Part shown: positions 48,427-57,467 of the stretch, one piece after another | Layout: every line of letters begins with the position of its first letter | How positions within the stretch are numbered: position 1 is the stretch's first letter | Assembly (NCBI GenBank): GCA_035714085.1 | Contig: DASTMP010000180.1 | Location: 1 to 64,000 of the forward strand | Direction: 5' to 3' | DNA from: JAJVID01 sp035714085 | GTDB taxonomy: Bacteria > Acidobacteriota > Blastocatellia > RBC074 | DNA: 64,000 bases | Notes under the pieces: generated by a model | The model's input: only the letters and a program-made list of their open reading frames with translations | The model's database searches: none | What the model was told of the DNA's origin: nothing | Made by a program: the position numbers and the translations under genes

Positions 48427-49344
48427 ATGAATCCGCGAGAAGAACTCAGGGAATTGATCGCCCAGGCCAAAGAGCATCTGCGTTATTACAGCGAGCTTGG
48501 TTTGACTCATATCGGCGAAATATCGGCTCCCGTTGCGTCAGAGCCAAAATTCGACGACCGTGTCGAAAAGCGAGTGGCGTCTTCAACGTCTGCCATGTCT
48601 GAACTGAAACGCCAGGAGCCGCCCGCGTCGGCAATCACCCCGCCGCCACAGTTTATCCCGAAACCAACAATCACAATGCCAACTAAACAAGAGAACGCCG
48701 CCGTAGTCTCGCTCTTTGGCGAGTCATCGCTCTTCGGCGAATCCGCGCCTTCGTCGGCCGAGACTCAATACTCCAACGAGACCCTCGAAGACATTCGCCG
48801 CGACCTTGGCGATTGCCAGCGTTGCAAGCTCTTCTCAACGCGCACGAACATCGTCTTCGGCGAGGGGGCGCCGTGCGCCGAGTTGATGTTCGTAGGCGAA
48901 GGGCCCGGCGCCGACGAAGACGCCACGGGACGCCCCTTCGTGGGCCGCGCGGGGCAATTGCTCACCAAAATGATCGAGGCGATCGACCTGAAGCGCGAAG
49001 AAGTTTACATCGCCAACGTGGTCAAATCGCGTCCGCCGGGCAATCGCGCGCCGGAATCGGACGAGGTCAAAGCCTGCATCCCGTTTCTCTTTCGCCAGAT
49101 CGCGGCGATTCGCCCGAAGCTGATCGTGGCGCTGGGCAATCCCGCGATGCAGGCTCTGCTCGATACCAAAATCGGCATCACGAAGATGCGCGGCCAGCTC
49201 CAAGACTATCCGCGTATTCCCGAAATCAAAGTGCTGCCGACATTCCATCCGGCCTACTTGCTGCGCTCGCCCGACAAGAAGCGAGAAGCCTGGGAAGATT
49301 TGAAGAAGGTTCGCGCGTTTCTGCGCGGCGAGGTAGAGCTGTAA
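48427..49344 (+). CDS. Family 4 uracil-DNA glycosylase
   Basis: Removes uracil from DNA using a 4Fe-4S-containing enzyme. The 305-residue protein has a ~115-residue Pro/Ser-rich variable N-terminal part, then the catalytic region GEGPGADEDATGRPFVGRAGQLL, the 4Fe-4S cysteines beginning CQRCKL, and LPTFHPAYLLRSP near the C-terminus. The extended N-terminus is common in family 4 members fused with linkers. It starts 4 bp after coaBC; translational coupling likely. Confidence 0.92.
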   Translation: MNPREELRELIAQAKEHLRYYSELGLTHIGEISAPVASEPKFDDRVEKRVASSTSAMSELKRQEPPASAITPPPQFIPKPTITMPTKQENAAVVSLFGESSLFGESAPSSAETQYSNETLEDIRRDLGDCQRCKLFSTRTNIVFGEGAPCAELMFVGEGPGADEDATGRPFVGRAGQLLTKMIEAIDLKREEVYIANVVKSRPPGNRAPESDEVKACIPFLFRQIAAIRPKLIVALGNPAMQALLDTKIGITKMRGQLQDYPRIPEIKVLPTFHPAYLLRSPDKKREAWEDLKKVRAFLRGEVEL

Positions 49345-49355
49345 GATCGAAGCCG

Positions 49356-50453
49356 ATGCCCGATCAGGGATTGATTCAGGAAAACGTTCCGCTCTCGCCG
49401 TTGACCACGCTGCGGATCGGCGGCCCCGCGCGCTTTTTCGTCGAAGCGCGTGGGGAAGACGAAATGCTCGAGGCGTTTTCGTTCGCCGGACAACGGGGTC
49501 TTCCACTCTTCATCCTCGGCGGCGGGAGCAACGCTCTGGTGGCTGACGAGGGCTTCCCCGGTCTGGTCGTCCACGTGGCGCTCAAAGGCGTGACCTGGCG
49601 CGACGAAGGCGACGAGGTCATTGTCACCGCCCGGGCCGGCGAGGATTGGGACGAACTCGTAAGCCAATGCGTCGAGCGCGATCTGGCGGGCATTGAATGT
49701 TTGAGCGGGATTCCGGGCAGCGTCGGCGGCACGCCCATTCAGAACGTCGGCGCTTACGGACAGGAGGTGAGCGAGACGATCGCTTCGGTTCGCGCCTTTG
49801 ATCGCCTCGCCGGAGTGTTCACCGAATTGAGCAACGAGCAATGTCAATTCAGCTACCGCGCCAGCGTCTTTAACACCACGGCTCGCGACCGCTATGTCGT
49901 CACGGCGGTCGCTTACGGGTTGAAACCCCACGGAGAGCCGGCGATCCGCTATCCCGACCTCAGAAACTTCCTCTCAAATTTTTCGACAAAGCCTTCGCTC
50001 GGGCTGACGCGCGAAGCCGTGCGTGGCATTCGCGCGCAAAAGGCGATGCTCATCGCGCCCGACGACCCGGATTGCCGCAGCGCGGGGTCGTTCTTCAAAA
50101 ACCCCGTCATCACATCCGAAACATTCGCCCGCATTGAAGAGATCGCCCGGGAGCGAAATCTGATCGGCGCCTCTGAACAGGTCCCGAATTTCCCGGCTGG
50201 CGACGGCAAGGTTAAAGTTTCAGCCGCCTGGTTGATCGAACGCGCAGGATTTCATAAAGGCTACAACCTCGGCGCTGTCGGAATCTCTTCGAAGCATACG
50301 CTGGCGCTTGTCAACCGCGGGGGCGCGACCGCGCGTGAAGTGATTGGGTTAATGAAGCAGATTCAAGGGCGAGTGGCGGAAAAATTCGGTGTCCCTCTCA
50401 CGCCGGAGCCCGTCTTTGTTGGGTTTGACGGGCCGGAAGGCGAACTGAAATAG
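49356..50453 (+). CDS. murB: UDP-N-acetylenolpyruvoylglucosamine reductase
   Basis: FAD-dependent reduction giving UDP-MurNAc for peptidoglycan. The 365-residue protein has TTLRIGGPARFFVE, LGGGSNALVAD, GIPGSVGGTPIQNVGAYGQE and SAGSFFKNP with the catalytic Ser. It is the longer type I MurB with the extra loop (residues ~200-250). The ATG at 49356 has GAAG in front; the open frame upstream overlaps the UDG gene and is not coding. 11 bp after UDG. Confidence 0.95.
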   Translation: MPDQGLIQENVPLSPLTTLRIGGPARFFVEARGEDEMLEAFSFAGQRGLPLFILGGGSNALVADEGFPGLVVHVALKGVTWRDEGDEVIVTARAGEDWDELVSQCVERDLAGIECLSGIPGSVGGTPIQNVGAYGQEVSETIASVRAFDRLAGVFTELSNEQCQFSYRASVFNTTARDRYVVTAVAYGLKPHGEPAIRYPDLRNFLSNFSTKPSLGLTREAVRGIRAQKAMLIAPDDPDCRSAGSFFKNPVITSETFARIEEIARERNLIGASEQVPNFPAGDGKVKVSAAWLIERAGFHKGYNLGAVGISSKHTLALVNRGGATAREVIGLMKQIQGRVAEKFGVPLTPEPVFVGFDGPEGELK

Positions 50454-50522
50454 GCGCTCGAATGGCAATTTTGATGGGCCGATGGTAAGCTGGCGCCTTT
50501 CCGGCGCAATTCGGATAAGATT

Positions 50523-50606
50523 GAAAATCAACCACGAAGAAACGAAGAGCGCGAAGGAAGGATGGTAGAAATCTTCGCGTTCTTCGTTTCTTCGTGGTTG
50601 ATTTTC
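50523..50606. repeat. Near-perfect 34-bp inverted repeat between murB and GT2
   Basis: Arms 50523-50556 and 50573-50606 match at 33 of 34 positions (one mismatch) and have a 16-base loop. The stem is built of CGAAGAAACGAAG words as at 41401-41485. At the RNA level this would be one of the strongest hairpins in the window. Confidence 0.95.
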
Positions 50607-50622
50607 CGCAGGAGCGTTAAAA

Positions 50623-51606
50623 GTGAAATGTCCTTACTCCATTGTCGTCCCCTTTCATAACGAAGAAGAGAATCTGCCTCCTCTTTATCGCCGTCTGACA
50701 AAAGTGATGGAGGATCTTGGCGAAGATTATGAGTTGGTCTTTGTCGATGACGGGAGCGCTGATCGCACACCAGCGATACTCAGAGAAATCTCCGCGCTCG
50801 ACCCGCGCATAACAGGCGTACGATTGCGCCGCAATTTCGGCCAGACCGCGGCGCTGGCCGCCGGATTCGATTACGCGCAAGGCGACGTGATTATCGCTAT
50901 GGACGGCGATCTGCAGCACCAGCCGGAAGACATCCCTCGATTTCTGGCGAAGCTCGAAGAAGGTTACGACGTGGTCAGCGGTTGGCGCCAGAACCGCCAG
51001 GACGGTTTCCTGCGCGCGTTTCCGTCGAGGGTCGCGAACAAGCTGATGGCGCGCGCGTCGGGAGTGTCGATCCACGACTTCGGCACGACATTCAAAGCCT
51101 ATCGCCGCGAAGTGTTGGAAAGAATCCCGATCTACGGCCAAATGCACCGCTTCATCCCGGCGATGGCCAGCGTAGAAGGCGCGCTCATCGCCGAAATCCC
51201 CATCGAAGACAAACCGCGTGTGAACGGCAAATCTCATTACGGCTTATCGCGAACGTTCCGCGTGATGTTCGACATTCTGACCATCCGCCTCATCGTGCGT
51301 TACTTCTCGCGTCCTCTGCATTTCTTCGGCGGCGTCGGGGCGGCGATGATCGCGATATCCGGAATGCTAGCCAGTTGGCTGTTATTCAAAAAGCTCTATT
51401 GGCGCGAAAACATATTCATTGAAAATGGGCCGATGCTGCTCTTCGCCGCCGTGTCTTTTCTGGGAGGAATTCAGTTTCTGGGATTGGGACTGCTCGGCGA
51501 TCTCTTCACTCGGCTCTATTACGCGCCGGAGCGGAGGAATATTTATAATGTGGCGCGCGTTTTTCGCAGCGAGATGCCAAAGACGTTTGAAGAAGAGAGG
51601 TCATAA
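50623..51606 (+). CDS. DPM1/ArnC-type family 2 glycosyltransferase
   Basis: The 327-residue membrane enzyme has a GT2 domain (YSIVVPFHNEEENLPPL; DDGSADRT; the DxD region MDGDLQHQPED) and two C-terminal transmembrane helices (PLHFFGGVGAAMIAISG; MLLFAAVSFLGGIQFLGLG). Such proteins transfer a sugar from a nucleotide to polyprenyl phosphate. GTG start at 50623, 16 bp after the hairpin and with CAGGAGCG before it. Its exact substrate is unclear. Confidence 0.88.
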   Translation: MKCPYSIVVPFHNEEENLPPLYRRLTKVMEDLGEDYELVFVDDGSADRTPAILREISALDPRITGVRLRRNFGQTAALAAGFDYAQGDVIIAMDGDLQHQPEDIPRFLAKLEEGYDVVSGWRQNRQDGFLRAFPSRVANKLMARASGVSIHDFGTTFKAYRREVLERIPIYGQMHRFIPAMASVEGALIAEIPIEDKPRVNGKSHYGLSRTFRVMFDILTIRLIVRYFSRPLHFFGGVGAAMIAISGMLASWLLFKKLYWRENIFIENGPMLLFAAVSFLGGIQFLGLGLLGDLFTRLYYAPERRNIYNVARVFRSEMPKTFEEERS

Positions 51607-51619
51607 AGGAGTAAGGACG

Positions 51620-51892
51620 GTGGGGGTTTTGGAGCTTCTAAAACAGGTTAAGGATCGAGAGAGTTTTTTAGCCTTCGTGAAAGCTTTGATGGAAGAGTCT
51701 GAGCTTGCGGAAAAGATGGAAAGAGAGGAGCCGGAAAAATACAGATTCTGCGCCCCGCTCGGGTGGGAGAATCGAAGTATTTCTTCTTTCATCGGCGCCG
51801 CATTGGCGTGCGTTGAAGACGGCTCATACTTCGAGGAAGCGAATTGGCGCGGGTTTGCTGAGTTTTTATACTGTGGAAAGATTTACGGGTGA
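51620..51892 (+). CDS. Small DUF7660-like protein
   Basis: The 90-residue soluble protein (GTG start, AAGGAG upstream) has VKDRESFLAFVKALMEES, YFEEANWRGFAEFLYCGKIYG. I read this as resembling the DUF7660 family (Glu/Asp-rich start, aromatic C-terminus ending in a KIYE-like tail), from memory and untested. Function unknown. Its stop overlaps the fni start by 4 bp. Confidence 0.6.
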   Translation: MGVLELLKQVKDRESFLAFVKALMEESELAEKMEREEPEKYRFCAPLGWENRSISSFIGAALACVEDGSYFEEANWRGFAEFLYCGKIYG

Positions 51893-52965
51893 ACGTTCAC
51901 ATGCCGGTAAAAACTGAAATCGTCAATCGCAAACTCAGTCATTTCGATCTCTGCGCGAATCAGGACGTGGAGTTCCGCCGGAAGACAACTCTCTTTGAAG
52001 ACGTCGAGCTGGTTCATCAGCCACTGGCCGAAACCAGGCTCGAAGACATCGATCTGGGCGTCGTCGCGCTCGGCAAACAGTTGAGCTATCCGCTGATCAT
52101 CACGGGAATGACCGGAGGCGCGGAAGAGGTCGCCCGATTTAATCGGGAAGTGGCCGCGCTGGCCGATCGAATGGGCGTCGGTTTCGGCGTGGGTTCGCAG
52201 CGCGTGGCGCTTCGCCACCCCGAAATGAAGAAGACCTTTCAGGTGCGGGACGTCGCGCCGAATGTCTTGTTGTTCGGCAATCTCGGCGTGGCGCAGGCGC
52301 GCGAGTTGAGCTCGCGCGAAGTGACGCGGCTGGCCGAGGAGATAGGAGCGGACGCGATGTGCGTCCACCTTAACGCGGCGATGGAGATCATTCAGGAGAA
52401 CGGCGACCACGATTTTCGCGGCTCGCTCGACGCCGTCAAGAGGCTGGTCGGCGAATCCCCGCTGCCGATCATTGTCAAAGAGACCGGCTGCGGCTTTGCG
52501 CGCGAATCGGGAATAAAACTCCGTGACGCCGGAGTCAAATGGATTGACGTTTCGGGGGCCGGAGGGACTTCGTGGGTCGGGGTCGAAACGATCCGCAATC
52601 GCGCGATGCGACATCTGGGCGAGGCCTTCTGGGACTGGGGCGTCCCGACCGCCGCCAGCGTCTGCGAGCTTCGTTCGCTCGATTTGAACCTGATCGCGTC
52701 GGGCGGCGTCCGCACGGGGTTGCAGGCGGCGAAGGCGCTGGCGCTGGGCGCGAAAGTCGTCGGCGTCGCGCTCCCGGTCCTGCGCGCTTACGTCTCGGGC
52801 GGGATCAACGGCGTCGAAGCTTTTCTGAACGCCTTCTTCGACGAATTACGCGTGGCGCTGATGCTGTGCGGATGCGCAAGGGTTGGCGACCTTACCACTG
52901 ACCATGCGGTGATCGGAGGGCGTCTGCTCGAATGGGTAGAGCAGCGCCGCCTTGCGACGCGATGA
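51889..52965 (+). CDS. fni: Type 2 isopentenyl-diphosphate delta-isomerase
   Basis: FMN- and NADPH-dependent enzyme interconverting IPP and DMAPP. The 358-residue protein has the type 2 sequence: MTGGAEEVARFNREVA, GVGSQRVAL, VHLNAAMEIIQENGDHDF, KETGCGF, DVSGAGGTSWVGVET, SGGVRTGLQAAKALALGA. GTG at 51889 overlaps the previous stop (GTGA); an ATG at 51901 is an alternative. Followed by hpnG-like with a 4-base overlap. Supplies isoprenoids, which feed hopanoids and menaquinone. Confidence 0.94.
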   Translation: MNVHMPVKTEIVNRKLSHFDLCANQDVEFRRKTTLFEDVELVHQPLAETRLEDIDLGVVALGKQLSYPLIITGMTGGAEEVARFNREVAALADRMGVGFGVGSQRVALRHPEMKKTFQVRDVAPNVLLFGNLGVAQARELSSREVTRLAEEIGADAMCVHLNAAMEIIQENGDHDFRGSLDAVKRLVGESPLPIIVKETGCGFARESGIKLRDAGVKWIDVSGAGGTSWVGVETIRNRAMRHLGEAFWDWGVPTAASVCELRSLDLNLIASGGVRTGLQAAKALALGAKVVGVALPVLRAYVSGGINGVEAFLNAFFDELRVALMLCGCARVGDLTTDHAVIGGRLLEWVEQRRLATR

Positions 52966-53762
52966 GTGAACCAAGAGCTTCAGGCTTCACCAATCTCTGC
53001 GTCGCGGCCGCCATTGATGTCGAATTCAAAATCGCCGCCGGTCTGCTCTCTGGAAAATCCTTTTTGGAAGAGCCACGCATGAAAATCTGCCGCGGGCTGT
53101 TCAGCGGCCGCCGGGTCACGATTTTGCAATCGGGGATGGGCGCGGTCGGCTTCGCCGAACGACTCGCGGAACACCTCACGAATAACCGCTATGACGCTTT
53201 AATTATCGCGGGTTTGGCGGGCGCGCTTGATCCGCGGCTCCGAGTGGGCGACGCCGTTCTCTACAATCTTTGTTACGACGCCCGCGCTATTGATTTTCCC
53301 CTCCACGAACGCCCAGATCATAAAGAGGCCCGTGAAGAGGTCGCGGCCGCCGCCGGCGATGCGCTGTTGTCCGGCTTTCTGTCAGGGGCGTTAACCCGCG
53401 CCGGCCTTTCTTTCATTCGAGCGCCCGGAATTACATTCGGCAGGATCGTCACGGAGGCGAAAGAAAAATTGGCGCTCGGCGCTCAATATGGCGCGGCGGC
53501 CGTAGATATGGAAACTTACCAGGCGCTGAGCGCCTGCGCGCGACTCGATCTGCCTGCCGCCGCATTGCGCGTGATATCCGATGAAGCAGGGCGCGACATA
53601 CCGGATTTCAACCGGGTTTATAACGCCGATGGCCGAATAAACGGCTGGCGAACGGCTTCGGCGATGATGGCCCGCCCGTCCGCCGCGCTCCGATTACTGT
53701 TGACTGTCCGCCGCGCGCTTCAATCCCTGCAATTGAACCTGCAGGCGGCGATGGGCGCGTGA
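52962..53762 (+). CDS. hpnG: Hopanoid-associated phosphorylase (HpnG-like nucleosidase)
   Basis: The 266-residue protein belongs to the nucleoside phosphorylase (PNP/MTAP) superfamily: QSGMGAVGFAERL, IIAGLAGALDPRLRVGD, ATVDMETYQ-like (AAVDMETYQALS) and VISDEAGRDIPDFN, all fitting the group of phosphorylases found in hopanoid clusters, where HpnG makes ribosyl- or formylhopane from adenosylhopane. The ATG at 52962 overlaps the fni stop. The hpnG label rests on family resemblance plus neighbours fni and hpnA; a general SAH/MTA nucleosidase is the alternative. Confidence 0.7.
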   Translation: MSEPRASGFTNLCVAAAIDVEFKIAAGLLSGKSFLEEPRMKICRGLFSGRRVTILQSGMGAVGFAERLAEHLTNNRYDALIIAGLAGALDPRLRVGDAVLYNLCYDARAIDFPLHERPDHKEAREEVAAAAGDALLSGFLSGALTRAGLSFIRAPGITFGRIVTEAKEKLALGAQYGAAAVDMETYQALSACARLDLPAAALRVISDEAGRDIPDFNRVYNADGRINGWRTASAMMARPSAALRLLLTVRRALQSLQLNLQAAMGA

Positions 53763-53798
53763 AACAGGCCGCGTCACAATCTCTGCGATTTTCGCCGG

Positions 53799-53827
53799 TT
53801 GACAAGGCGCGGGCAGGCGCCTAGAGT
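53799..53827 (+). promoter_or_regulatory. Predicted promoter of yjbQ
   Basis: Consensus TTGACA (53799-53804), 17-bp spacer and TAGAGT (53822-53827), about 60 bp before the yjbQ ATG and after hpnG. Confidence 0.75.
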
Positions 53828-53885
53828 TTCTCGATTGTTTTCAGGGTAATGATGATCCCCGGATAAAAACTAAGGAGAACAATAA

Positions 53886-54377
53886 ATGAGTGATCTAGCG
53901 CTTTCGGCGGTAGAGATGCGTCCAGAGATAGAGACCAAAGAGGGAAATTACAAAATAGCCTCCACCACGTTCGTTATCAGGACAGACGAGCGAGTCGAAT
54001 TGAAATGCATCACCAGAGAGATCGCCGCGTTCGTCGAGCAGGCCCCGATCCGCGACGGCATCGTTCATATCTCGTCCCTGCATACCACAGCCGGGTTGAT
54101 GATGAATGAAGTCCAGGGCGCGCTCCTCTCCGACATGACCAATCTGTTCGAACAGCTCATTCCGAGCGCCGTGTATTACAAACACAATGATCCGCTGCTT
54201 TCCGACTGCGATCGCAGAAACGGCGACGCGCACCTTCGCGCGGCTGTGGTCGGCCATAGCGTTTCCATTCCGATCATCGACGGCAGGTTGAAAATAGGAA
54301 CCTGGCAGAACGTTCTTCTTACCGAATTCGACGGCCCGAACAACCGTAAAGTCCACGTTCAAGTGATGGGAATTTGA
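53886..54377 (+). CDS. yjbQ: YjbQ/UPF0047 family protein
   Basis: The 163-residue protein is a trimer-forming beta protein with the conserved metal/active site: SSLHTTAGLMMNE, DCDRRNGDAHLRAAVVGHSVSIPI and VLLTEFDGP. Some members have secondary thiamine-phosphate synthase activity; the real role is unclear. AAGGAGAAC precedes the ATG. It has its own promoter between hpnG and hpnA. Confidence 0.92.
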   Translation: MSDLALSAVEMRPEIETKEGNYKIASTTFVIRTDERVELKCITREIAAFVEQAPIRDGIVHISSLHTTAGLMMNEVQGALLSDMTNLFEQLIPSAVYYKHNDPLLSDCDRRNGDAHLRAAVVGHSVSIPIIDGRLKIGTWQNVLLTEFDGPNNRKVHVQVMGI

Positions 54378-54378
54378 G

Positions 54379-54474
54379 CGGGGAGTAGGGAGTGGGGAGT
54401 GGGGAATCGGGATAGGAACATCCTGATCACCCATTCCCCACTCCCCATTCCCCATTCCCCATTCCCCACTCCCT
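54379..54474. repeat. Inverted heptamer repeat, GGGGAGT/GGGGAAT and ATTCCCC
   Basis: Left arm of GGGGAGT/GGGGAAT heptamers and right arm of CCCCATT/CCCCACT heptamers, filling the yjbQ-hpnA gap up to a few bases before the hpnA ATG. Same family as 17377-17456. Confidence 0.88.
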
Positions 54475-54478
54475 TTCT

Positions 54479-55462
54479 ATGAAAGCATTTGTCACAGGCG
54501 CCACCGGCTTCATTGGCGCCCATCTGGCGCGGGCGTTGTTGCGCGATGGGCATCGTGTCAGGGCGTTGGTTCGCCCGGAGAGCGACCGGAGAAACATCGC
54601 CGGGACACCTGTCGAGTTGGTCGAAGGGGATCTGGATGACCGGTACAGGCTCGCCGAACAGATAGCAGGCTGCGACGCGGTATTTCACGTCGCGGCCCGT
54701 TATTCTTTGTGGGTGAAAGATCGCGACTCGATCTACCGCGCCAACGTTGACGGCGTAAAAAATCTGCTCGCCGCCGCGCGAGCCGCGAGTGTCAAACGTT
54801 TCATTCACACCAGTTCGGTCGCAGCGATCGGAGTTCCCGCGCCGGGCGCGCTCGGAACCGAGGAGACACAGACCAGGCTCGAAGAGCTTGTCAGCGATTA
54901 CAAGAAATCGAAGTACCTGGCCGAACAGGCCGCGCTCCAGGCGGCGCGCGAGGGGTTGGATGTGGTGATCGTCAATCCGTCGACGCCCGTCGGCGAGCGA
55001 GATGTCAAACCCACTCCGACTGGCGAGATCATACTGCGCTTCCTGCAAGATCGAATGCCCGCTTATGTCCACACGGGACTCAATCTGATCGATGTCGAAG
55101 ACGTCGCGCGGGGGCACATACTGGCCTGGGAAAGGGGGCGAACCGGCGAGCGTTACATTCTGGGCGCCCGCAATCTCTCGCTCAAAGAGACGCTGGAAAT
55201 CCTGGCGGCGATCACAGGCAAACGCGCCCCGCGAATCGCCGTCCCTCACCTCATCCCGATCGCCGTTGCCTTCATTGACGAGATGATACTCGCGCGCCTG
55301 GGCAAAAAGCCGCAGGTTTCTTTCTATGCGGCGCAGATGTCGAGAAAAGCTATGTATTACGATTCGTCAAAGGCCGTCCGCGAATTGGGATTGCCGCAGA
55401 ACCCAATTGAGGCGGCTCTGGAGAAAGCCGTCCGGTGGTTTGAAGAGAACGGCTACGTTTGA
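54479..55462 (+). CDS. hpnA: Hopanoid-associated NAD-dependent epimerase/dehydratase HpnA
   Basis: The 327-residue extended SDR has the Rossmann motif TGATGFIGAHLARALL, VRPESDRRN, CDAVFHVAARYSLW, HTSSVAAIG, active-site YKKSKYLAEQAA and VNPSTPVGERDVKPTPTGEII, characteristic of the hopanoid-associated sugar epimerase. The ATG at 54479 follows a heptamer repeat directly and lacks a ribosome-binding site. With fni and hpnG it points to functionalised hopanoid synthesis, although squalene-hopene cyclase is outside the window. Confidence 0.93.
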   Translation: MKAFVTGATGFIGAHLARALLRDGHRVRALVRPESDRRNIAGTPVELVEGDLDDRYRLAEQIAGCDAVFHVAARYSLWVKDRDSIYRANVDGVKNLLAAARAASVKRFIHTSSVAAIGVPAPGALGTEETQTRLEELVSDYKKSKYLAEQAALQAAREGLDVVIVNPSTPVGERDVKPTPTGEIILRFLQDRMPAYVHTGLNLIDVEDVARGHILAWERGRTGERYILGARNLSLKETLEILAAITGKRAPRIAVPHLIPIAVAFIDEMILARLGKKPQVSFYAAQMSRKAMYYDSSKAVRELGLPQNPIEAALEKAVRWFEENGYV

Positions 55463-55478
55463 CCGATTGAATCGTCAC

Positions 55479-55601
55479 AAGGCGACTGGGGGACGGGGCG
55501 ACTAGGCGACAGGGCGAATGAGATAAAAGCGGCGCGAAGACGGGGAGACAATGAGAACTCCCGTCGCCCCGTCGCCTCGTCCCCCCGTCGCCCCGTCTCT
55601 C
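55479..55601. repeat. Inverted repeat, GGCGACTGGGGGACGG / CCCCGTCGCCTCGTC family
   Basis: Left arm ~55479-55515 and right arm ~55560-55598, in the gap between convergent hpnA and M28 peptidase genes, ending at the peptidase stop codon. Same unit as 47084-47196. Confidence 0.82.
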
Positions 55602-57467
55602 TTACTGCGCCCTTCCGAGCGACTTCAAACGCGCCCTTTCGAACTCATCGCCTTTGTTCCATTGCGGCGTATCGGTCGCATTGGCCACGCGCAGTCCTGT
55701 CCAGAAAGCCAGCCGCGCCTGCTGAACCATACCGCCGAAATTCCAGTTCGGGCTATATTCGTCGGAGGGCTGATGGTAGCGATGCTGATTGTAGTCCTGA
55801 AACTGCTCTTCGCCCCATTTGTCGGAATGGCCGACAAACTTCACGCCGGGATTGAAACTGACGGCCGGGACCCCAGCCTTGGCGAACGGGAAATGATCTG
55901 AGCGGTAGAAGGAGCCTTGATCGGGTCTGGGGTCAGGCGAAACCGTCACGTTGTTATCCCTAGCCACGTCTTCGATGAATTTGCCCAGCGTCGAGCGGTC
56001 GGCGCCGAGCGGCGTGATGTCCGTCGTCACGCCCAGCGCGTTCATCGAATCAAGGTTTATGTTGGCGACCGTGTGCTGAATCGGAACGAGTGGATGGTTT
56101 GCGTAATATTCGGCGCCCAACAACCCCTGCTCTTCGGCGGTGGTGGCGATGAAAAGGATCGAGCGGCGCGGCTTCATGGCCAGCGTGTTGAAAGCGTTCG
56201 CAATCGCGATCATGCCGGCGATTCCCGTCGCGTTGTCTACCGCGCCGTTATAAATATTGTCGCCAGATTGGTCAGGCCTGACGCCCAGGTGGTCCCAGTG
56301 CGCGGAGTAGACCACATATTCATTCTTCAGCGTCAGATCGTTGCCTCGGTAAATCGCAACTACATTCGGCGAAGTCAGGCGTTGCGACTGCGTCCGCAGC
56401 GTCATATCGACCCTGACGTTGAGCGGCGTCGGGACGAAGGCGCGCGAGGCGGCCGATTGGCGCAACTGATCGAGGTCCTTCCCCCCCAACCGCGCGATTT
56501 TGCGGGCGGTCTCTTCGGTCACCCACGATTTCATTTTCAGTGACGGCGTGTTCGCTTCGGGCGCGAGACCGAACCGCGCGCCGCTCCACGAATTGCGCAC
56601 GACGTTCCATCCGTAGCCGGCCGAGTCATTTGTGTGAATCAGGATCACTCCCGCCGCGCCGCGCCGCGCCGCCTCTTCGTATTTGTACGTCCATCGGCCG
56701 TAATAGGTCAGAGCCTTGCCGCCGAAGAGGGTCGGCTCCGAACTCGTCGCGGGCGGGTCGCTGACCATCATCATCAGAACCTTACCGCGAACGTCCAGCC
56801 CTTTGTAATCGTCCCATCTGTTTTCAGGCGCGCTGACACCGTAACCGGCGAAGATTATGTCGCTGTTGATTGGGATTTCGGCCTGCTCAAGGTCGGTTCC
56901 GGCGACGAAATCATCGCCGAATCCGAATTCGGCGCCGCCGGCCTCGCTTTTGACCACTAACTTTATCGAAGGATCAGTTCTCGACCCGATCATCTTAACC
57001 TGTTGGAAGAAACTCCGGTCGGCGTCAGCTGGCTCGAGTCCGAGAGCTTCGAACTGCGCCGCGATGTATTTGGCCGCGAGCATCCCGCCGCGTGATCCGG
57101 GGCCGCGCCCTTCGAGCAGGTCGTCGGCCAGATATTTGATATGGGCTCGCAGCTTATTCTCATCGATCTGCGATGCGGCCAATTCGGCGTCGCTAGATTC
57201 GCTCAGCAGCGCTCGATTTTCTGACATTATCTTATCGAAGGCCGGACGAGGCGTCGCGGCCGCGGAACTTCGTCCGGCGCTTCGCCCACGCCTGGATCTA
57301 TTGCGGCTGCTCTTGGCGCGAGAACTTTTTTTCGCGTGGCTTTTCGCGCGGCTTTTTGCGCGGCTTTTTGCGCGGCTTTGCGCTTCCACGTCAGCGCCGA
57401 CCGGCCAGACAAGGCCGAAACAGATCACGAAGACGAACAGGCGGAGCAACAGACGATTTTTTTTCAT
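55602..57467 (-). CDS. Exported M28 metallopeptidase with basic N-terminal repeat and PA domain
   Basis: The 621-residue protein has a signal peptide (to ~residue 29), then an AKSRAKSRAKS-type basic tract (residues ~33-70), and an aminopeptidase domain of family M28 interrupted by a protease-associated domain. Zinc ligands are visible in YSAHWDHLG, GAVDNATG, ATTAEEQGLLG (Glu base) and YRSDHFPFAKAG. The gene would digest peptides in the periplasm or outside the cell. No ribosome-binding site check was possible beyond GAGGGATTATG before the ATG. Confidence 0.9.
   Translation of the reverse strand: MKKNRLLLRLFVFVICFGLVWPVGADVEAQSRAKSRAKSRAKSHAKKSSRAKSSRNRSRRGRSAGRSSAAATPRPAFDKIMSENRALLSESSDAELAASQIDENKLRAHIKYLADDLLEGRGPGSRGGMLAAKYIAAQFEALGLEPADADRSFFQQVKMIGSRTDPSIKLVVKSEAGGAEFGFGDDFVAGTDLEQAEIPINSDIIFAGYGVSAPENRWDDYKGLDVRGKVLMMMVSDPPATSSEPTLFGGKALTYYGRWTYKYEEAARRGAAGVILIHTNDSAGYGWNVVRNSWSGARFGLAPEANTPSLKMKSWVTEETARKIARLGGKDLDQLRQSAASRAFVPTPLNVRVDMTLRTQSQRLTSPNVVAIYRGNDLTLKNEYVVYSAHWDHLGVRPDQSGDNIYNGAVDNATGIAGMIAIANAFNTLAMKPRRSILFIATTAEEQGLLGAEYYANHPLVPIQHTVANINLDSMNALGVTTDITPLGADRSTLGKFIEDVARDNNVTVSPDPRPDQGSFYRSDHFPFAKAGVPAVSFNPGVKFVGHSDKWGEEQFQDYNQHRYHQPSDEYSPNWNFGGMVQQARLAFWTGLRVANATDTPQWNKGDEFERARLKSLGRAQ

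Noticed and set aside
48813..49355. N-terminal extension of MurB
   Set aside because: It lies antiparallel in meaning to the UDG gene in another frame; MurB family length and start region fit 49356.
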